A stretch of DNA of 39,222 nt from NCBI GenBank assembly GCA_002784625.1, contig PFLP01000044.1, positions 1 through 39,222 of the forward strand, in the 5' to 3' direction. The notes below the pieces were generated by a model. It saw only the letters and a list, made by a program, of their open reading frames with translations, searched no databases and was not told where the DNA came from. Shown piece after piece: positions 15,326 through 23,814 of the stretch (the stretch's first letter is position 1; every line of letters begins with the position of its first letter). The translations under genes were made by a program, and so were the position numbers. This stretch comes from Candidatus Pacebacteria bacterium CG_4_10_14_0_8_um_filter_42_14 (GTDB taxonomy: Bacteria; Patescibacteriota; Microgenomatia; UBA1400; PJMF01).

Positions 15326-16489
15326 TTAGGTGGTGTTCCTTATTTCGATTGGATCAACGAGTGAGCCTCCGAGAGTAATTGTCTGACTAGGAAACTCTTG
15401 ACCATCCTTCTCGGCCTGAATAACATAGCTGCCGTCTTTCATGGGGGTGGTGACAAAAAATTGACCAAGGGCGTTGGTTTTAACGGCTCTTTCGATTTTT
15501 CCCTCAGGCGTTCTAATCTCAACAATGGCATCGGGAATTAACTCGTTGTCTTTCGATAACACCATGCCCACGAGTTTATTTGGTGTGGTTGGTTTTTCTG
15601 GAAAAGGTAGGTCGGGGTTTAGGGTGGCGGCAGAAGTGGTCGAAGATTGGGCAACATACTGATTTTGGTCGGAAATAAAGACGTGTTCTCCTAAACTTTG
15701 TTGTCCAACAACAGCTGCGTCGTCGTCTTCATCATCCTTGTGCACGACAATAGCTTCTGTTTCAGGAATTTCAATATTTTGAGCGACTTGCTCGGTGGTG
15801 AGATGACTTTTCTTCTGGGAATAGGTGTTGCTGTGTTTTAGAGATTTTATATCAAGAGACTCTTGTTGCGGTACCGCCGCTCCGCTATTTGAGAAGACTG
15901 TAAAAACTTGTCTCAAGGATGGATCCTGTCGAATTCCGCGAACTCTGGTCGATAGATTGGGTTTTTGCACCACGTTTATGTGTGGAGTTTCAAGAGGTCT
16001 TGTCTTGCTAGAGGCAAAGAGGGCCGAAATATTGTTTAGCTGCGACTCTTCAGCTGGAGTTCGATCACTTATTCCCTCGCTATATTGGGTAGAGACGAGA
16101 TATTCCTTGATTCTCTCGCGACGAATGGGGGAGAGATCGACCTCTGCTTCCTGCGGCTGAACGTTTTTTCCTTGTTTAAATAGGAATGGATCGGGAATTT
16201 TTGGTACTCGGCGCCAAAAAAACTTAGTTGGTTTGTATAAAACTTTGTAAAAAGTGACTAACCAATGATCGATTGGCCTTTCTTGAATGGGTACGAAGGC
16301 AGCCAGAGCTCCGCCTCCGAAAGCCAAAACCATAAGAGGCCACTTAATAATGGCAAAAAGATTGGTTGAGTAGATAAAAAATGCTAGGATTGCCCCGAGC
16401 GCCAGCTCGCCAAACTGCTTTAGCGTCATACTTCCTACAATGTGGAAGCGGTAGCCGGTGATATCTTGTGGTATTGGATGTTCTCGCAT
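15326..16489 (-). CDS. PrgI-family (VirB3-like) membrane protein with C-terminal CnaB-like domain
   Basis: The product is 387 residues. The N-terminus shows the PrgI family pattern: HPIPQDITGYRFHIVGSMTLKQF, two adjacent membrane segments (about residues 27-46 and 50-68), then the RPIDHWLVTFYKVLYKPTKF segment. PrgI is the VirB3-like partner of VirB4 in Gram-positive-type T4SS. A long polar linker (about 115-290, rich in Q, S, acidic pairs) leads to a beta-rich domain of about 85 residues (LVGMVLSKDNELIPDAIVEI, then NALGQFFVTTPMKDGSYVIQ). This resembles carboxypeptidase-regulatory/CnaB folds. The fusion is unusual, since two spans would leave both ends on the same side. A TACAAT at 16503-16508 lies 13 nt upstream of the ATG. 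Confidence 0.8.
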   Translation of the reverse strand: MREHPIPQDITGYRFHIVGSMTLKQFGELALGAILAFFIYSTNLFAIIKWPLMVLAFGGGALAAFVPIQERPIDHWLVTFYKVLYKPTKFFWRRVPKIPDPFLFKQGKNVQPQEAEVDLSPIRRERIKEYLVSTQYSEGISDRTPAEESQLNNISALFASSKTRPLETPHINVVQKPNLSTRVRGIRQDPSLRQVFTVFSNSGAAVPQQESLDIKSLKHSNTYSQKKSHLTTEQVAQNIEIPETEAIVVHKDDEDDDAAVVGQQSLGEHVFISDQNQYVAQSSTTSAATLNPDLPFPEKPTTPNKLVGMVLSKDNELIPDAIVEIRTPEGKIERAVKTNALGQFFVTTPMKDGSYVIQAEKDGQEFPSQTITLGGSLVDPIEIRNTT

Positions 16490-16520
16490 GGCAGGCTACT
16501 CTATTGTAGAGAGAACTTTG

Positions 16521-17483
16521 TCAGAAGCCAAGTTCAACCGCGGGAGTCAAAACCTCGCCACTAATTTTTTCCCCTGCAGAAGTAGTAAATTCTCCCTTAA
16601 ATCTATACATCGGAATGGCAGCTGACTGAGCGCCAACGCGATATTCGACAGTGACCGAGGAGAATTCTCCTGTTTGTAGAAGGGTTTTGTCGACAATATT
16701 TAGGTCGGGATGTCTAGCCGAGAGAATGCCGCCGCCGGTTTGTTTCAGATTTTCTAAGGCTGCTCCGGCCGTGATTGTTTTTACAGTGGTTGTCTGCTCG
16801 ACCGAGACAATCGGCGGAGTGATGGTAATTTTTTCAATGCCTTCAGCGCCAACATAGACTTCAAATGCTGGAAAAAAGTTGTAGCCAAAAACGATGGGGT
16901 AGTCGGCCAAGCTTGGCGAGAGAAAGATTCGGGCCAAGGGCGCTTCTGTTCTTTTCGATTCTTGTAGTTCGGGGCCGCGATCTAGCAGCATAACGTTTTC
17001 TGTTTGTGCTTTAAGGGAGAGAGTTGGATAGAGTTCTGCTAGATAACTTTCAGCTTGAGAAATGGCCCCTTCTTTGGTAACAGTTGCTTTGGTTTCCAAC
17101 GGCGCATTTAGAGATAAAGTTAGCTGCTTATTTTTGCTGTTTTGGCTCATCGAGAAGCGTGGGCCGAGCCAGATTCCAGAGTCAGCGCTTGTTTGATCGA
17201 GCCTGTAGAGTTCTTCCAGGGGTTTAATGATTTCAACGTCAAGGTTGGTGGTGGTGACAACTTTTCCAAGAGGCAGTTCTTCGGGTAGCTTGGGCGAAGT
17301 GCTGGAAAAGGTTAGGTCGGTGTAGGTAGTGGTGGTGCCATCGCTGTTTTGCATGAATGGCGTGGCGGGGCTGGGCTTTGGTGTTAAGACATTGAGTAGG
17401 GCTGCGCCAGAGAGCAGTAAGAAAGAAACGATGGCGAGTTGTTGGTACCAGGTTTTTGATTTCAAAAATCTTAAAATTTTCAT
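16521..17483 (-). CDS. Single-span membrane protein with extracellular beta-rich domain (T4SS locus)
   Basis: I place the start at ATG 17483, one base after the stop of the M23 gene, giving 320 residues. The 13 codons upstream are open but lie inside that gene. The protein has a basic N-terminus (KILRFLKSKTWYQQ), one membrane segment at about 16-36 and a proline/threonine-rich stalk. The long exported part contains repeated EGAISQAESYLAEL / ITAGAALENLKQTGG-type helix elements among strands, vaguely like PepSY-type folds. Topology and position between the M23 protein and PrgI resemble VirB8/TcpC components of T4SS. I see no sequence motif that proves this, so it is recorded as unrecognised. 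Confidence 0.65.
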   Translation of the reverse strand: MKILRFLKSKTWYQQLAIVSFLLLSGAALLNVLTPKPSPATPFMQNSDGTTTTYTDLTFSSTSPKLPEELPLGKVVTTTNLDVEIIKPLEELYRLDQTSADSGIWLGPRFSMSQNSKNKQLTLSLNAPLETKATVTKEGAISQAESYLAELYPTLSLKAQTENVMLLDRGPELQESKRTEAPLARIFLSPSLADYPIVFGYNFFPAFEVYVGAEGIEKITITPPIVSVEQTTTVKTITAGAALENLKQTGGGILSARHPDLNIVDKTLLQTGEFSSVTVEYRVGAQSAAIPMYRFKGEFTTSAGEKISGEVLTPAVELGF

Positions 17484-17484
17484 A

Positions 17485-20400
17485 TTATTCCCCACTGCCA
17501 CAACTTGATACGAAGTCACCAATTTTAGTGGTGCCAGTTTTGGCGATTAACTGATCCAGAGAAAAGTCTGAGCCCTGTTTAAGTTCATAGTGAAGATGGG
17601 GCCCCGTTGAGTTTCCCGTACTGGCCATAAGACCAATTGGGTCGCCGGCGTTTATGTGAGTCGGAGTACCACTCGGCGATTCTTTCATGTGGCCGAAGAT
17701 AAGGGTTCCTAGTTTGTCATCTGCCACCAGGCGTCCATAATTTCCATAGCCTCCGTTTGAGGCAGGATCTGTTGCGCCGGTTAAAGTTCCCGAGAATGGG
17801 GCATAGATCGGCGTACCAAGATTTCCTCCGATGTCGTATGCATCGCTGTGATATTCGGCGTGGGAGCTTTTCCCTTCACCATATGGTAGTTGCCTAATAA
17901 ATCCAGTCGTTGGCCAACAACCAATTTTGGGATCACCAATTCTGATAGGACTTGACGCTTGCAAGACCTGGTCATTCGAGATGGGGTTGTCGTATTCATC
18001 AAAAACATCAAAAGTAACTATGGCGCTATTAATTATCAGGCTGTCTTCAAGTTTAGAGCCGTTAATTACTTCTTCGTACTGTGCAGACACCAGATCTTGA
18101 TTGGGCTCAGAAATCATTGCATCAATCAAATTTTGAGATGTTTGAGAGATTGCCCGAGGATTGCTAATGTTAACTCCACCCTCAGAACTACCAGAGAAAA
18201 TCACAATCGAGTCCGCAACTTTAGTGACTTTAATTTTGTAGTTTTGCTTGGGGGTGACCTTTAGAGTATAGGTGGGGTTAATGCTCGCCGTGTTGTTGTC
18301 AAATTGACTTTCTGAAGCAGTTTTTTCAACACTAGCATATTTTGACTGTTCATAAATTGTTTTTGGGCCAATCCCATCACTTGGGACTGAAACCAAGAAA
18401 GCACTATAAATGGTGAATAAAATATGAAGGGTGAGAAGTACGGCAGCGCCAATGGCAATGATTGGTCCTGCAACGGCGGCCATAGCAACAGTTCCGCCCG
18501 CAATGAGTTCGGCCAGGGGGCCAGATGAGGCAGCGGCAGCCGCTCCGCCCGATGTGGCGGCGGGAGCAGAGTAGCTGACTTGAATTGGTTGCGAAGCGGA
18601 AAGAGCCTGAGAGGCGCTGGAGGGGGTGGCGCTAGACGGAGTCACGCTAGAGCCATGAACACTACCAGTCGCGCTAGTACTACTTGCCGTTGACCCCGCT
18701 TGTTCGGCAGCACGCATTTGAGCGAAGGAACCAGAACTAGCTCCTGAGGAAGATAGACCGCCAGAGCTGGATTCCCAGGGAGGAATTGGATTAGATAAAC
18801 CAAGAAAGTTGCTGCCACCACCACCAGTTATTCCAGCGGCAAAGTTTGCTCCGATAGCAGTTCCCAAAATGGGACTCAAAGGGCCAAAAAGTGGTATTAA
18901 AGCAGTTCCTGCAAAACCTCCCAGTGCTCCGCCAATAGCTCCGGCGGGCGTGCTCAATGCATAAAGGGTTTTGCCGATCGCGTAGGCAGCGCCCGCACCT
19001 CCAATTGCTCCCGCTCCCAATAGGATCTTGCGGCCAGTTTTAGTTTTTGCAAGATCTAGTAAAAGTGTAGTTCCTCCAGAAGCAGCTGCCTTTGCTAGGG
19101 ACACAGCTCCTTTTATGGCTTTGCCAGCGGACATGGCCCGAGAGGCAAGACCACTTCTTGCTTGACCACCGCTCTCACCTGAACTGAAGAGCGGCACTTC
19201 TTGATCGCGCATTGTTCTGCCATTTATTTCATAATTTGCAGCATCGACATCTGTTATTTGCTCAGGAACTTTTATTCCAGCCTCTGTTTGTCTAATTAGG
19301 TAAGAAACAGCCAATGGCCCCATTGGAGAGCCTTGATTTGCGACCAATGCTCGAATTTGCTGGGCTTGCACTTCATTGAGTTCATTAAGTTGCTGTGCAT
19401 GAAGAAGCATGGCTGCCGCTATTCTTTCTCTCAAAGCAGCCATAGCGCTATTTGCTTGTCTGACTGACTCAATCAGTTCTTTTCCAGATTCTTGAGATCC
19501 GTTTGTTTGAAAAGCTCCAACAACATTTGGTGCTGATCCCCACGCTCCGGCCATGCTTGCTAGCCCCACAACATGCTCTGGCGAGGCGTCCTGGCCAGCT
19601 AGTCCAGTTTTGGTAATTCCGGTCTCGTCCGCAAGAGCTAGGGATGCTTGATAAGAAACAAGGTGCTCTCCCAGAAGAGCCCTCAGCTCGCCTTTCTTTT
19701 CCGCGGAAAGTCCCTTTAGACTAATACCAAACATCAATTCCAGATTTCCATCAGAGAGCGAGCTGATAAAATCGGTGAGTTTGTTTCGTTGTTCTGCTAC
19801 AGAGACGTCTCCACCAATGGTTAAGCCTATCGTTTTGAGTGTTTCTTCAATATTTTTATTTTGAATTATTGAGTCGGTTCCAAGTATCTTTTTGACTTGG
19901 CTTGCTAGGAGTTGTTCTTGCGTCAAGCTTGGATTTACAAGGGCAACTCCTCCAACGCTTGTAATTCCACCGATGAGCTGCTCCGCATATTTCGGATCTT
20001 GTGTCAGAAAATTAAGTTTATTTTCATCGAGACCATCAACCAACTTTCTGGCCTCTGCCTCGATTTGTCCTCTAAGATGAAATGCTTCAGCGGGATCTAG
20101 GTGAAGGGATAGTTTGGCGACTAAAAGCTCTGTGGCTTTGTCTTTTATTTCACCTAGCTTCTCGATTTTAAGAGCTTCTGCTTTTTGCGTTTCTGTTGTT
20201 GCGACAGCTGGTTCGGCTTTGGGAAGCGATGCAATTGATACTTTTTGTGCAAGTTCTTTGATTTCATCTTTAGGGAAAATATCTGATAAACCAGTTTCTT
20301 CTGAAAGTTTTTTAATCCTTTCAACGATGGTATTTGCTTCTGCGATATCGCCATCCCCAATGGCTTTCTCAACCGCCTGCTCAAGAAATGATTCAATTCT

Positions 20401-21480
20401 GAGAAGAGATCCTTTGTGAGCAATATTGCTTCTAAGAAAATCCTCGACAACTCTGTTTAAGTCTTGCTGGGATGCTGTGCCGAAGAATCTATCTCTGTGT
20501 TCATACTGCTGAAGCCAGGTTATAAAATCACTGTTTATCGACTCTCTGATCTCGGGCAGGAGGTTCTGCATTTCTCTTTCAAGATTGGTGCCCTGAAGAA
20601 TGTCTGTAATTAGTCGTTCGACGACAAGTTGATTTATTAGTTGTAGGTCTGTGGTATGAGCTCTGAGGTCTGTGGTGAATTGCTCTCTAATTGCCTCGGC
20701 ATCAGCATGATTATCTCCTTCCCCATCGCCAGCATCAGAATCAAGGCGACCTTGTCCAAAACCACTTGCCTTTGCTTCTTCAACGAGAGTGTCGAGTTTG
20801 TCTCCAGGTGATTTTCCTCCAGAAATTTTGCCATCACCTGGTTTTTCTTGTTCTGCGGCTGCATATTTTTCGTACTGATCGGCGGCTTGATCTAAGTTTT
20901 TAAGTAGGTTTCTTATATCTTCTGTAGCGTTATTAAAAGCTGTTATGGTAGAAACTATTGATATTTTCCCTCCAGCCCAACCTCCCGCTCTTTTTAGTAG
21001 ATCATCATTTTTGTCCATTGTTGCTGATGGATAATCATTTTTATCATTTGCAAAAAATGTGAGGATATCTACAAATATCCGAATCATGTCGGCAGCCGTA
21101 AGATATTTACTCAACTTAGAATGATCGAGATTCGCGTATTCATTAATGTTGGATGGAGAAAAAGTGGTGAGCTGAGTGTTGCCCGAGCTGCCCCTGAGGC
21201 GCAGGATAATATTTTGGTTATCAATTATCTCGTATCCTCTGTTGTAGCGCAGAAGCTTTCTTAGATTCTTGTATGTCTGGACGACAAGACCCATCTCTTC
21301 GTGGGTAAAAACGCCAAGCTGTTTTATATCTTTAAGATCTATGTGGTCGGAAGCTAAAAAGGTTGGAGCAGGAGGAGGTGCTGTTTGTGGCGGCTCGCCT
21401 ACAACAAATTCAAGTTCTTGCCCTTCTTGAATATCAACTTTTTTTGGTTCTCTAGGATTGCTTTGCCGTAAATCAGCCAT
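17485..21480 (-). CDS. Giant membrane protein with C-terminal M23 (LytM) peptidase domain
   Basis: The product is 1331 residues from ATG 21480; a TTG start 9 nt earlier overlaps the promoter. Residues 1 to about 790 form a soluble, largely helical region with coiled-coil stretches and no signal peptide, presumably cytoplasmic. A glycine/alanine-rich hydrophobic block follows (about 810-900), then a Ser/Ala/Gly-rich spacer and a strong membrane segment (about 995-1030). The exported end contains a beta-rich spacer and an M23 domain (about 1205-1310): YHSDAYDIGGNLGTPIYAP, IFGHMKES, and GPHLHYEL, which supply the zinc ligands. M23 enzymes cut peptidoglycan cross-bridges. It heads the cassette that continues to VirB4, so local wall opening for the secretion machine is a reasonable inference. 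Confidence 0.85.
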   Translation of the reverse strand: MADLRQSNPREPKKVDIQEGQELEFVVGEPPQTAPPPAPTFLASDHIDLKDIKQLGVFTHEEMGLVVQTYKNLRKLLRYNRGYEIIDNQNIILRLRGSSGNTQLTTFSPSNINEYANLDHSKLSKYLTAADMIRIFVDILTFFANDKNDYPSATMDKNDDLLKRAGGWAGGKISIVSTITAFNNATEDIRNLLKNLDQAADQYEKYAAAEQEKPGDGKISGGKSPGDKLDTLVEEAKASGFGQGRLDSDAGDGEGDNHADAEAIREQFTTDLRAHTTDLQLINQLVVERLITDILQGTNLEREMQNLLPEIRESINSDFITWLQQYEHRDRFFGTASQQDLNRVVEDFLRSNIAHKGSLLRIESFLEQAVEKAIGDGDIAEANTIVERIKKLSEETGLSDIFPKDEIKELAQKVSIASLPKAEPAVATTETQKAEALKIEKLGEIKDKATELLVAKLSLHLDPAEAFHLRGQIEAEARKLVDGLDENKLNFLTQDPKYAEQLIGGITSVGGVALVNPSLTQEQLLASQVKKILGTDSIIQNKNIEETLKTIGLTIGGDVSVAEQRNKLTDFISSLSDGNLELMFGISLKGLSAEKKGELRALLGEHLVSYQASLALADETGITKTGLAGQDASPEHVVGLASMAGAWGSAPNVVGAFQTNGSQESGKELIESVRQANSAMAALRERIAAAMLLHAQQLNELNEVQAQQIRALVANQGSPMGPLAVSYLIRQTEAGIKVPEQITDVDAANYEINGRTMRDQEVPLFSSGESGGQARSGLASRAMSAGKAIKGAVSLAKAAASGGTTLLLDLAKTKTGRKILLGAGAIGGAGAAYAIGKTLYALSTPAGAIGGALGGFAGTALIPLFGPLSPILGTAIGANFAAGITGGGGSNFLGLSNPIPPWESSSGGLSSSGASSGSFAQMRAAEQAGSTASSTSATGSVHGSSVTPSSATPSSASQALSASQPIQVSYSAPAATSGGAAAAASSGPLAELIAGGTVAMAAVAGPIIAIGAAVLLTLHILFTIYSAFLVSVPSDGIGPKTIYEQSKYASVEKTASESQFDNNTASINPTYTLKVTPKQNYKIKVTKVADSIVIFSGSSEGGVNISNPRAISQTSQNLIDAMISEPNQDLVSAQYEEVINGSKLEDSLIINSAIVTFDVFDEYDNPISNDQVLQASSPIRIGDPKIGCWPTTGFIRQLPYGEGKSSHAEYHSDAYDIGGNLGTPIYAPFSGTLTGATDPASNGGYGNYGRLVADDKLGTLIFGHMKESPSGTPTHINAGDPIGLMASTGNSTGPHLHYELKQGSDFSLDQLIAKTGTTKIGDFVSSCGSGE

Positions 21481-21488
21481 ACTGACCA

Positions 21489-21494
21489 ATTATA
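21489..21494 (-). promoter_or_regulatory. -10 box TATAAT abutting the M23 gene
   Basis: A perfect TATAAT on the minus strand ends eight bases before ATG 21480, with no Shine-Dalgarno between. It probably drives the whole M23-to-VirB4 cassette as a near-leaderless transcript. Confidence 0.6.
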
Positions 21495-21559
21495 CTGTTA
21501 ATCGGGCATGCGAAGCCAGGCGTGTTTATTTTGACTTTTTAAGAGCTAATAGCCATATA

Positions 21560-21632
21560 ATCGCCACATTTGGAGCCCAATCGCCAACTTATCACCAACC
21601 TATCGCCAACCAAAACTGATGATATCGCCAAC
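21560..21632 (+). repeat. Iteron-like repeats of ATCGCCAAC
   Basis: Copies begin at 21580, 21591 (ATCACCAAC), 21602 and 21624. Their steps are 11, 11 and 22 bases, that is, all on the same helical face. A shorter related copy (ATCGCCAC) begins at 21560, out of phase. They lie between the divergent M23 and DUF4143 genes. The layout suggests cooperative binding by a regulator or replication-type protein. It is not a CRISPR, since units are too short and spacing is tight. Confidence 0.65.
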
Positions 21633-21680
21633 TTGAAGGTATTGCAAAGTTACTAACTCTAAAGGGATTAGTGTGACAAA

Positions 21681-21723
21681 TGTCTCAATTTGACTAAATT
21701 GCGACATTGAGTTGTCTCAATTT
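21681..21723. promoter_or_regulatory. Operator-like inverted repeats, three copies of TGTCTCAATTT
   Basis: TGTCTCAATTT (21681-21691) and AAATTGCGACA (21696-21706) form a 26-base inverted repeat with a GACT centre and one mismatched pair. A third copy, TGTCTCAATTT (21713-21723), overlaps the -35 of the DUF4143 gene's promoter. Placement on the promoter suggests a repressor site. Confidence 0.55.
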
Positions 21724-21740
21724 AATAAAAGTGATACAAT
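21712..21740 (+). promoter_or_regulatory. Promoter TTGTCT-N17-TACAAT (extended TGA) for the 21763 gene
   Basis: The -35 is TTGTCT (21712-21717) and the -10 is TACAAT (21735-21740), preceded by TGA, with a 17-base spacer. The predicted start is near 21747. An AAAAGG Shine-Dalgarno (21751-21756) lies six bases before ATG 21763, so this gene, unlike many here, has a normal leader. Confidence 0.65.
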
Positions 21741-21762
21741 TTCAGAAAATAAAAGGTCAAAG

Positions 21763-22893
21763 ATGTTTGATAGAATTCTAGAAAAGCGCATTGAGCCGTA
21801 TCTCTTCCGGGGACGAGTTGTTATCATCTATGGACCTCGAAGGGTTGGTAAGACTACTTTGGTTAAGAAAGTATTGGCAAATCACCCTGAAAAGCGTACT
21901 TTATATCTTAACTGCGACCTACAATCTGTTCAGGAAAGTTTAGCTGTACAAGAAGCGACAATGCTCAAGTCATTTTTAGGAGAAAGAGATCTAGTTGTTT
22001 TAGATGAGGCCCAGAATGTTCCAGAAATTGGCAAAGTTCTCAAGATTTTAGTTGACACCTATCCAGAAATGCAAATTATTGCCACGGGGTCGTCTTCATT
22101 TGATTTGGCCAATCGCACTGGAGAGCCATTGACTGGGAGAGTGTATCCTTTGCGATTATACCCAATATCGCTGAGGGAATTGGCGGGAGAAGATGGCTTT
22201 AACTTAATTGAGCCGAGGCTTGAAAACTTACTTAGGTTTGGTCTTTATCCCAGCATCATCGATTTGTCAGAGAAAAATGCTCAGTTTGAACTTCAGGAGC
22301 TTGTTTCTAGTTATTTGTATCAGGACGTTCTCGCTTACCTCGGTTCAAAACAGTCAAAAATGGTTAAAGACTTGTTGCGCCTTCTAGCTTTGCAGATAGG
22401 TAACGAAGTGTCATTTCAAGAGCTGGGTGGTATCTTGGGAATTGATAGGAGAACAGTGGCTTCTTATATCGATATTTTGGAAAAATCTTTTGTTATCTTT
22501 ACCCTACGTGGTTTTAGTAGAAATCTTAGAAAGGAAGTTGGGAAAACCCAAAAGATTTATTTTTATGATGTCGGAATTAGAAACGCCCTGTTGCAGGCGC
22601 ACGCACCAATCGCCCTAAGAAACGATGTGGGCGCACTGTGGGAAAATTTCTGCGTTGTTGAAAGGATTAAAAGAAACAATCACCTAGCAATTTTTAGTAA
22701 CAAATATTTTTGGCGCACATATGATCAGAAAGAAATTGATTATATTGAAGAACGAGATGGCATTTTGAGTGGTTTTGAGTTCAAGTGGAGTCCAAAGCGA
22801 ACTATGAAGGTACCCAAAGAATTTTTAGAAACTTATCCAAACAGTAGTGTTGAAAAAATAGATAAATCAAATTATTGGAGCTTCTTACTCTAA
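21763..22893 (+). CDS. AAA_14/DUF4143 ATPase
   Basis: The product is 376 residues. It has Walker A IYGPRRVGKTTLVKK (about 22-36), Walker B LVVLDEAQNVPEI (about 81-93), a sensor-like ATGSSSFDL segment and a middle winged-helix-like part (FQELGGILGIDRRTVASYIDIL). The C-terminal DUF4143 domain ends with IDYIEERDGILSGFEFKWS, a D...E-x-K arrangement like PD-(D/E)XK nuclease folds. Family members are common, mobile and of unclear function; defence or toxin roles have been suggested. I prefer ATG 21763 over TTG 21712, because 21712 lies in the -35 box and 21763 has a proper ribosome binding site. It overlaps the convergent EamA gene by nine bases. Confidence 0.88.
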   Translation: MFDRILEKRIEPYLFRGRVVIIYGPRRVGKTTLVKKVLANHPEKRTLYLNCDLQSVQESLAVQEATMLKSFLGERDLVVLDEAQNVPEIGKVLKILVDTYPEMQIIATGSSSFDLANRTGEPLTGRVYPLRLYPISLRELAGEDGFNLIEPRLENLLRFGLYPSIIDLSEKNAQFELQELVSSYLYQDVLAYLGSKQSKMVKDLLRLLALQIGNEVSFQELGGILGIDRRTVASYIDILEKSFVIFTLRGFSRNLRKEVGKTQKIYFYDVGIRNALLQAHAPIALRNDVGALWENFCVVERIKRNNHLAIFSNKYFWRTYDQKEIDYIEERDGILSGFEFKWSPKRTMKVPKEFLETYPNSSVEKIDKSNYWSFLL

Positions 22894-23814
22894 CTTCTTA
22901 TTGCTCGTCTTCAGACTCCCTACCTGATACATGGCGTAGAGAAGAACCATTCCCGCCAGAAGTTGTGTGGGCTGAAGCATCGATTTATAAACCACGGCAT
23001 CGATGGCGATGGCGAGAACCGGGAAAGTAAGCTCTAAAATAGTCGAAACTTTAGCCTGAGTTGTTTTAAGGCCACGATAATAAAACATAATCGCTACCAT
23101 ACCAGTCGAAAGCGCAATGATGCCAAGGGTGCCGATCTGTGGTAATGAAATACTCGAGAGAGTATTCATTTGTCCAATGAGAACAACTGCCATCAGGCCA
23201 AAAATACTGGTTAGGATAAAGCGTAATCCAGTACTTACCACCGTCGACTGCGTACTCACCAAACGTTTAGAAACGGTCGTACTCACTCCCCAGGCAGCAG
23301 CAGCACCCAAGGCATAAAGAGCGGTAATGGTCGTGCCAGATCCAGTGTCAAAGCGCACGATTCCTCCAGGAAAAGTCACAAAGTAAGCTGCGACAAGCGC
23401 CAAGGAAGCCCAGGCTAGATATTTTGGCGTTAACCGCTCCTTAAGAATAATAGCCGCACTGCCAGCTGCAAAGAGTGGCTGAAGTTTTTGAAGAAGATAA
23501 ACGACGCTAAACGAGATGAATTGGGTCTTAAGAAGGGCGGTTGTGAACCACATGGTGCCAAGAAGGCCGCTAACTAGAGCTACAAATCCTGCGTTTAGCC
23601 AGGATTGTTTGGAGATCGATTCTGTTTTTAGTTGTTTTAAAAACAGGGGAAGCAAAATAATAGCCCCAATTAGATGCTCATAAAAAACGATAGTGAGGGG
23701 AGACAGTGAATAAACACTGCGGCGAAGAACGCCATCGATCGCCCAGAGTGAAGCCGCGATAATAATTAGAATAGCTCCGGCGGGGAGCTTGGGAAATGGT
23801 TTTTTAGTTGTCAT
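22885..23814 (-). CDS. EamA/DMT-family transporter, possible riboflavin importer
   Basis: The 309 residues form about ten hydrophobic segments in two EamA repeats (first AGAILIIIAASLWAIDGVLRR, second from about residue 165, ALGAAAAWGVSTTVSKRLV). It is an integral inner-membrane carrier of the drug/metabolite transporter superfamily. EamA substrates vary widely. One characterised branch, RibN, imports riboflavin. Its ATG overlaps the stop of the riboflavin kinase gene (ATGA), so the two are translationally coupled. That makes riboflavin or a related flavin a reasonable substrate guess, but sequence alone does not prove it. It lacks the cysteine/metal features of other transporter classes. Confidence 0.85.
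   Translation of the reverse strand: MTTKKPFPKLPAGAILIIIAASLWAIDGVLRRSVYSLSPLTIVFYEHLIGAIILLPLFLKQLKTESISKQSWLNAGFVALVSGLLGTMWFTTALLKTQFISFSVVYLLQKLQPLFAAGSAAIILKERLTPKYLAWASLALVAAYFVTFPGGIVRFDTGSGTTITALYALGAAAAWGVSTTVSKRLVSTQSTVVSTGLRFILTSIFGLMAVVLIGQMNTLSSISLPQIGTLGIIALSTGMVAIMFYYRGLKTTQAKVSTILELTFPVLAIAIDAVVYKSMLQPTQLLAGMVLLYAMYQVGSLKTSNKKLE

Noticed and set aside
12290-21480. Interpretation as an integrative conjugative element
   Set aside because: No integrase, relaxase, coupling ATPase, attachment repeats or composition shift is visible, and the cassette abuts dnaA.
21560-21632. Short repeats considered as a CRISPR array
   Set aside because: The units are about 9 bases with 2-base gaps and there are no spacer-length intervals or cas genes.
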